This document shows, in pieces, positions 60,279-64,000 of a stretch of 64,000 nt of DNA. The stretch lies in NCBI RefSeq assembly GCF_004323635.1, contig NZ_CP036515.1, forward strand, positions 620,001 to 684,000. Reading direction: 5' to 3'. Position 1 is the stretch's first letter; each line of letters opens with the position of its first letter. The stretch comes from Lichenihabitans psoromatis (GTDB taxonomy: Bacteria > Pseudomonadota > Alphaproteobacteria > Rhizobiales > Beijerinckiaceae). Under the pieces are notes generated by a model that had not been told where the DNA came from, searched no databases, and was given only the letters and a program-made list of their open reading frames with translations. The position numbers were made by a program, and so were the translations under genes.

Positions 60279-60367
60279 CAAAAACCCGCAACGGCCAGGG
60301 GCTGCCGTTGCGGGTTCTTGTGGCGGAGCAGAGAGATGGGAGGGGAGAGCACCACTCCGCTCACGCC
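60279..60367 (-). ncRNA. Candidate general-stress small RNA with a C-rich anti-Shine-Dalgarno loop
   Basis: A predicted transcript of about 90 bases between a perfect EcfG-type promoter (60374-60398) and an intrinsic terminator (60283-60316). Its first hairpin pairs 60364-60355 (GTGAGCGGAG) with 60328-60320 (CTCCGCCAC), with one bulged A. The 26-base loop (60354-60329) is C/U-rich, with CUCUCCCCUCCC at its centre (60349-60338), complementary to strong Shine-Dalgarno sequences. A 3-base linker joins it to the terminator hairpin. No ORF with a plausible start occupies the transcript. The design (stress-sigma promoter, C-rich loop, terminator) is that of GsrN of Caulobacter; homology is not shown. 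Confidence reflects three independent elements in correct order and spacing. Confidence 0.72.
60283..60316 (-). terminator. Intrinsic terminator of the candidate small RNA
   Basis: A perfect 13-bp stem (AACCCGCAACGGC / GCCGTTGCGGGTT) with an 8-base loop; on the minus strand it runs into TTTTTGCTTT. On the plus strand the following bases are not T-rich, so it works leftward. Confidence 0.85.
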
Positions 60368-60373
60368 TTCGTA

Positions 60374-60398
60374 AACGTGCTCGTCCCACCCTGGTTCC
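60374..60398 (-). promoter_or_regulatory. EcfG-type promoter of the candidate small RNA
   Basis: On the minus strand GGAAC (60398-60394), 16 bases, CGTT (60377-60374): perfect consensus. The expected start at about 60367 coincides with the base of the first hairpin. Confidence 0.78.
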
Positions 60399-60648
60399 GT
60401 GCTCCCGGGCACCGAAATCCCGCCTGCGGACGCCTCAGCGCATGGCCCCTAGGTTGTGGACATCCTTTCGGGACTCTTTACCGATTCATGCGAATCCGCG
60501 ACGGTCATCCCGCGTGCCGTTCACGATCAGTTAGGGTTATAACGATGCTCGACGCTGATTCGTCGTCACTATTTCGACTGGTCCGGCTGCTCGGCGTCCC
60601 AGCGTCCGCGCCCCTGGCTTTGTCATCCCCGCATGCAGAGGACCTCGC
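60399..60648. other. Intergenic region upstream of the YbjN-domain gene
   Basis: Remaining part of the 513-base gap between the DUF883-like and YbjN genes. I see no ORF, repeat or EcfG-type box here; it should hold the promoter of ybjN-proC, which I cannot place with confidence. Confidence 0.5.
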
Positions 60649-61149
60649 ATGTCTCTTCTCCCGATCGAAGTGAACCGCGCCGAGCATCCCGTCGACGTCG
60701 TCGAGCGGATTGCCTCGTTCCATGACTGGGCCTTCGACCGCGATGACGAAGATGAGATCTCGATCTCGGTACAGGGCGGTTTTTCCGACTATCACGTGGC
60801 CTTTACCTGGCTATCGGATCTCGAAGCTTTGCATGTCGGATGCGCCTTCGACATTAAGGTGCCGGATCGTCGACGGACCGCTATTCTCGGTCTGATTGCG
60901 CTGATCAACGAGCATCTGTGGATCGGTCACTTCGATCTCTGGAACAACGAAAACGTCGTCATGTTTCGGCATTCGATTTTGATGTCGGGCGGCGCCGACC
61001 CGGATGGGCGTCAATGCGAGGCGATTCTCAAGATGGCGGTCGAGACCTGCGATCGTTATTATCAGGCGTTCCAGTTTGTGATCTGGGCCGGCAAGACCGC
61101 CCGCGAAGCGCTCGATAGCGCGATGTTCGAGACCCAAGGCGAAGCATGA
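60649..61149 (+). CDS. YbjN domain-containing protein
   Basis: Cytoplasmic protein (166 aa) of the YbjN superfamily (PF10722), with the type III secretion chaperone-like fold. Conserved segments: DEISISVQGGFSDYHVAFTWL, ALHVGCAFDIKVPDRR, LINEHLWIGHFDLWNNENVVMFRHS. YbjN of E. coli affects motility and stress tolerance; the molecular role is unknown. The gene is translationally coupled to proC by a 4-base ATGA overlap, an arrangement I recall as common in alphaproteobacteria. Confidence 0.88.
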   Translation: MSLLPIEVNRAEHPVDVVERIASFHDWAFDRDDEDEISISVQGGFSDYHVAFTWLSDLEALHVGCAFDIKVPDRRRTAILGLIALINEHLWIGHFDLWNNENVVMFRHSILMSGGADPDGRQCEAILKMAVETCDRYYQAFQFVIWAGKTAREALDSAMFETQGEA

Positions 61150-61964
61150 GCGACCTGCCACGATCGATCCTGCTGGCCGGGGCTGGCAAGATGGGCGGCG
61201 CCTTGCTCCGTGGATGGCTCGATCTTGGCGTCGCAGCTGACCAGATCGCGGTCAGCGACCCGCAGGCCTCGGACGACCTCCACCATCTCGCGAAGGAGCG
61301 CGGCTTCTCGCTCAACCCGGACCTCGCGACCCTGACGCCCCCCGACATTCTGGTTCTGGCGGTCAAGCCGCAGATGTTCGGGACCGTCGCGCCCCTCGTG
61401 GCCCATTTCGATTATGCAGCAACCGTGCTGGTCTCGGTCATGGCCGGAAAGACGATCGCGGACATGGCCCGACAGATCCCGGCCAAAGCCATCGTGCGAA
61501 CGATTCCCAACACGCCGGCCGCAGTCGGACATGGCATGACGGGCGCCTTCGCGAATGAGACGGTGACACCGGCTCAGAAGCGCAGCGTTCACGCGCTTCT
61601 GGCGGCAGTCGGACAGGTCGAATGGCTCGATCGCGAAGATCTCATCGATGCCGTGACGGCCGTGTCTGGCTCCGGACCCGCCTATGTGTTTCTGCTAACC
61701 GAATGCTTGGCCGAGGCGGCGGAGGCGCTCGGCCTCGATGCGGCGTTGTCGGCGCGTCTCGCGCGCGCCACCGTGGAGGGTGCTGGGGCCTTGATGGCGG
61801 CGGAACCCACCGTTTCGGCGGAACAACTGCGCCTTAACGTGACCTCGCCGGCCGGCACCACGGCGGCGGCTCTCGACGTTTTTGCCACCGACGATGCACT
61901 TCGGTCGCTGGTCACGCGTGCCGTCGCGGCAGCGCGCGACCGAGCCGTCGCTCTGGGTGGCTAA
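61146..61964 (+). CDS. proC: Pyrroline-5-carboxylate reductase
   Basis: NADPH-dependent enzyme (272 aa) making L-proline in the last biosynthetic step. The cofactor loop is LLAGAGKMGGALLRGWL; AVKPQMFGTVAP, RTIPNTPAAVGHGMTGAF and the substrate-binding VSGSGPAYVFLLTECLAEAAEALGL are complete, as is the C-terminal NVTSPAGTTAAALDVF. Length and motifs are normal. It overlaps the YbjN gene by 4 bases. Confidence 0.95.
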   Translation: MSDLPRSILLAGAGKMGGALLRGWLDLGVAADQIAVSDPQASDDLHHLAKERGFSLNPDLATLTPPDILVLAVKPQMFGTVAPLVAHFDYAATVLVSVMAGKTIADMARQIPAKAIVRTIPNTPAAVGHGMTGAFANETVTPAQKRSVHALLAAVGQVEWLDREDLIDAVTAVSGSGPAYVFLLTECLAEAAEALGLDAALSARLARATVEGAGALMAAEPTVSAEQLRLNVTSPAGTTAAALDVFATDDALRSLVTRAVAAARDRAVALGG

Positions 61965-62051
61965 GTCGCGCCTGATTAAGCCTGCGTCGACGCAGAGGTT
62001 GGCCAATGTAGCACCGTCCTCTAGAATGGAAGGAGATCGACGGAGGTACTG

Positions 62052-62846
62052 ATGGCTGAGAATAATGATGCCGGCGCGTTCAACCAGAGCGACAATCCCG
62101 CGCCATCTCCGATCGGCGTCCATGATGAGCCGCCGAAGGCCAAGCTGCCGTCGACAAAGGATCGCATCATCGAAGCCATGATGGAATTGGCGGCGGAGCG
62201 CGATTGGAGCGACTTCGGCATTACCGACATCGCCACCCGCGCCGGTGTCTCGCTTGCGGATTTTCGCGATGCCTTCCCGTCCAAAGGGGCTGCGCTGGCC
62301 GGCTTCTCCCGCAAGATCGACCGGATCGTGCTGGACGGGACGACCACGGATCTCGACGAGGAAACCGCCAAGGATCGGCTGTTCGACGTGCTAATGCGCC
62401 GTCTCGACGCCATGGCACCGTATCGGCTCGGCCTCGAAAGCGTGGCCGAGTGGGTCCGGAGTGACGGGCTTGCGGCCGCCGCGCTCAATCAGGTGGCGCT
62501 GAACTCCATGCGGTTCATGCTCGAAGCAGCCGGCATCGACAGCGAAGGCCGGACCGGGGCCGTGAAGCTCCAGGGACTGGTGGTCGCCTGGGCCCGCATC
62601 CTCAATATTTGGCTCAACGACGACGAAACCGGGATGGCCAAGACCATGGCGGCCCTCGATCGTGAGCTCCAGCGCGGCGAGATGCTGAGCGCACGGGTGG
62701 ACGACCTCGATCGTCTTGCCTCTCCCTTGCGGCTGCTCGGGCGCGCCGTGATGGACACGCGTCGGCGCATGAAGGAGCGCAAGCGAGACACATCCTCCAC
62801 GTCGCGTCGCGATGCGGAATTCGACGCGATCGACCCGGAGATCTAG
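62052..62846 (+). CDS. TetR family transcriptional regulator
   Basis: Regulator (264 aa) with a TetR helix-turn-helix at about residues 38-85 (TKDRIIEAMMELAAERDWSDFGITDIATRAGVSLADFRDAFPSKGAALAGF), preceded by a 35-residue disordered, Pro-rich extension. The C-terminal ligand domain (about 95-235) resembles the COQ9-like/RpsU-divergent branch (MRFMLEAAGID, WARILNIWLNDD), and the Arg/Lys tail is basic. GGAGG lies 6 bases before the ATG. The regulated gene is unknown; csaA follows 4 bases after its stop. Confidence 0.85.
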   Translation: MAENNDAGAFNQSDNPAPSPIGVHDEPPKAKLPSTKDRIIEAMMELAAERDWSDFGITDIATRAGVSLADFRDAFPSKGAALAGFSRKIDRIVLDGTTTDLDEETAKDRLFDVLMRRLDAMAPYRLGLESVAEWVRSDGLAAAALNQVALNSMRFMLEAAGIDSEGRTGAVKLQGLVVAWARILNIWLNDDETGMAKTMAALDRELQRGEMLSARVDDLDRLASPLRLLGRAVMDTRRRMKERKRDTSSTSRRDAEFDAIDPEI

Positions 62847-62850
62847 GCGC

Positions 62851-63210
62851 GTGGGCGAACCCACCGCGCCAGGCGCTACAATCTCCTACGACGACTTTGT
62901 GACGGTGGATATCCGGGTCGGCACGGTCGTCAAGGCCGAGCCGTTTCCGCAGGCCCGCAAACCCGCCTTCAAGCTGCAGATCGATTTCGGTGAGCCGATC
63001 GGCGTCAAAAGGTCGTCGGCACAGATCACGGCGCATTATCGTCTTGAGGATCTGATCGGGCGGCAGGTTGCGGCCGTCGTCAATTTTCCGCCGCGTCAAA
63101 TCGGCCCCTTCATGTCGGAGGTGCTGACCTTGGGGTTTCCGGATGCGACCAGCGAGGTGGTGCTGATCGGCCCATCGTTGCCGGTCCCAAACGGCGGTCG
63201 CCTGTTCTGA
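62851..63210 (+). CDS. csaA: tRNA-binding domain chaperone CsaA
   Basis: Small OB-fold protein (119 aa) of the CsaA/tRNA-binding domain family with export-chaperone-like activity in Bacillus. VDIRVGTVVKAEPFPQARKPAFKLQIDFG, SSAQITAHY and VVNFPPRQIGPFMSEVLTLGFPD are diagnostic. I choose the GTG at 62851, 4 bases after the TetR stop, with GGAG about 10 bases upstream; the family normally has about 110 residues, consistent with this choice. Probably cotranscribed with the TetR-type gene. Confidence 0.9.
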   Translation: MGEPTAPGATISYDDFVTVDIRVGTVVKAEPFPQARKPAFKLQIDFGEPIGVKRSSAQITAHYRLEDLIGRQVAAVVNFPPRQIGPFMSEVLTLGFPDATSEVVLIGPSLPVPNGGRLF

Positions 63211-63231
63211 CGACCGGCCGCCTCGCACATT

Positions 63232-64000
63232 CTACTCGGCCGCTGCTTCCAATTCGGCAACGGCGGCCGTGCCTTCCGCCGCTGGATGCTGCAGAACGTG
63301 TTTCAGACGCTCGGCATCCAACTCGCCTTCCCAGCGGCTGATCACAACCGTCGCGACGCCGTTGCCGATTAGATTGGTCAGGGCTCGGCATTCGCTCATG
63401 AATTTGTCGATCCCGACCAGAACTGCCAGCGATTGGATGGGAATGTCGGGCACGATCGCCAGCGTCGCCGCGAGCGTGATGAACCCCGCGCCCGTGACGC
63501 CCGACGCTCCCTTCGAGGTCAGCGCCGCCACCGCGATGATACCGAGTTCCTGCCCAAAGCTCAGCGGCGTGTTCGTGGCCTGCGCCAGAAACAGGATCGA
63601 GAGCGTCATGTAGATGTTGGTGCCGTCGAGATTGAAGCTATATCCGGTCGGGATCACCAGACCGACGACCGACTTCGATGCGCCGAGCCGCTGCATCTTC
63701 TGGATCATATGCGGCAGCACGGTCTCGGACGAACTGGTGCCGAGCACGATCAGCAATTCGTCTTTGATGTAGACGATGAAACGCAGGATCGAGAAGCCGC
63801 AGAGGTAGGCGATGCCTCCCAGGACGACCAGGATGAAGACCGCGCTGGTCAGGTAGAATGTGACGATCAGGAAACCGAGCCTGACCAGGGCGCCTGCCCC
63901 GAAGGCCCCGATCGTGAAGGCCATCGCGCCGAAAGCGCCGATCGGGGCGACCCGCACGATGATGCCGATGATCCGAAAAAACATCTGGCCAGCCGCGTCG
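63232..64000 (-). CDS. dctA: C4-dicarboxylate/amino acid:cation symporter DctA, 5' end beyond window
   Basis: C-terminal part (about 256 residues visible) of a membrane symporter that imports succinate, malate or fumarate with Na+ or H+. The reading frame is open to base 64000. [20 protein letters not shown] is the re-entrant loop HP1-like segment, [31 protein letters not shown] the TM7 cation site, and [22 protein letters not shown]2, all canonical for DctA. The C-terminus is Ala/Glu-rich. It is convergent with csaA, 21 bases apart. Confidence 0.94.
   Translation of the reverse strand, partial: DAAGQMFFRIIGIIVRVAPIGAFGAMAFTIGAFGAGALVRLGFLIVTFYLTSAVFILVVLGGIAYLCGFSILRFIVYIKDELLIVLGTSSSETVLPHMIQKMQRLGASKSVVGLVIPTGYSFNLDGTNIYMTLSILFLAQATNTPLSFGQELGIIAVAALTSKGASGVTGAGFITLAATLAIVPDIPIQSLAVLVGIDKFMSECRALTNLIGNGVATVVISRWEGELDAERLKHVLQHPAAEGTAAVAELEAAAE

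Noticed and set aside
1..64000. CRISPR arrays, tRNA genes, insertion sequences, attachment sites
   Set aside because: Looked for regular direct repeats, cloverleaf-like GTTCGAATC segments, transposase motifs and terminal inverted repeats; none is convincing.

Overview
The window is GC-rich chromosomal DNA with dense, mostly operonic gene packing and no rRNA, tRNA, CRISPR array, insertion sequence or phage module that I can see. The NepR/PhyR general stress pair with EcfG-type promoters places it in the Alphaproteobacteria. The ClpS2-like adaptor, MEPMKPM-repeat protein and many GntR/FCD-controlled solute operons fit the Hyphomicrobiales (Rhizobiales), perhaps near Beijerinckiaceae or Methylobacteriaceae; the family-level placement is a guess.

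Layout. 1-5594: C-terminal part of a highly reducing type I polyketide synthase module (AT-DH-degenerate MT-ER-KR-ACP) entering from the left edge. 5.8-8.1 kb: folate cyclo-ligase, NUDIX hydrolase, AraC regulator. 8.2-13.2 kb: a first hydantoinase/oxoprolinase pair (hyuA-hyuB) and a small-molecule kinase. 13.4-17.0 kb: GntR regulator, L-2-hydroxyglutarate oxidase and succinate-semialdehyde dehydrogenase. 17.1-17.9 kb: a class D beta-lactamase. 17.9-31.0 kb: a long leftward catabolic run headed by a GntR regulator, with a complete Liv-type ABC transporter, a class IV transaminase, a second hyuAB pair, a class III omega-transaminase and a cyclase-family hydrolase. This looks like import and degradation of a cyclic amide or lactam. 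31.4-37.4 kb: bioY, a free biotinyl carrier, a biotin carboxylase and pxpB/pxpC facing a LysR regulator and pxpA, i.e. a split urea-carboxylase-like or 5-oxoprolinase assembly with its own biotin importer. 37.4-49.1 kb: a twelve-gene leftward operon with a polyamine/opine-type ABC transporter (two ATPases, two permeases, two binding proteins), two SDR dehydrogenases, an amidase, a polysaccharide-deacetylase-fold hydrolase, a COG0523 metallochaperone and a small CxxC protein, facing a GntR-type regulator with two DNA-binding domains. 50.4-54.9 kb: cyclase, YghU-type GST, Lrp regulator, alanine dehydrogenase, ornithine-cyclodeaminase-family protein.

55-64 kb is a housekeeping and stress region: small secreted proteins, a YdcZ-type membrane protein, ClpS, NepR/PhyR, a holin-like/DUF883-like membrane pair, a YbjN protein, ProC, a TetR-type regulator, CsaA and the C-terminal part of DctA, which runs off the right edge.

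The most interesting signal is in this last region. Five sites match GGAAC-N16/17-(C)GTT, the EcfG (general stress sigma factor) promoter. They sit before phyR, nepR, the MEPMKPM gene, the DUF883/holin pair, and a stretch with no ORF at 60279-60367. That stretch folds as a hairpin with a C-rich, anti-Shine-Dalgarno loop followed by an intrinsic terminator. I propose it as a general-stress small RNA gene, similar in design to GsrN of Caulobacter. The ecfG gene is not in the window.
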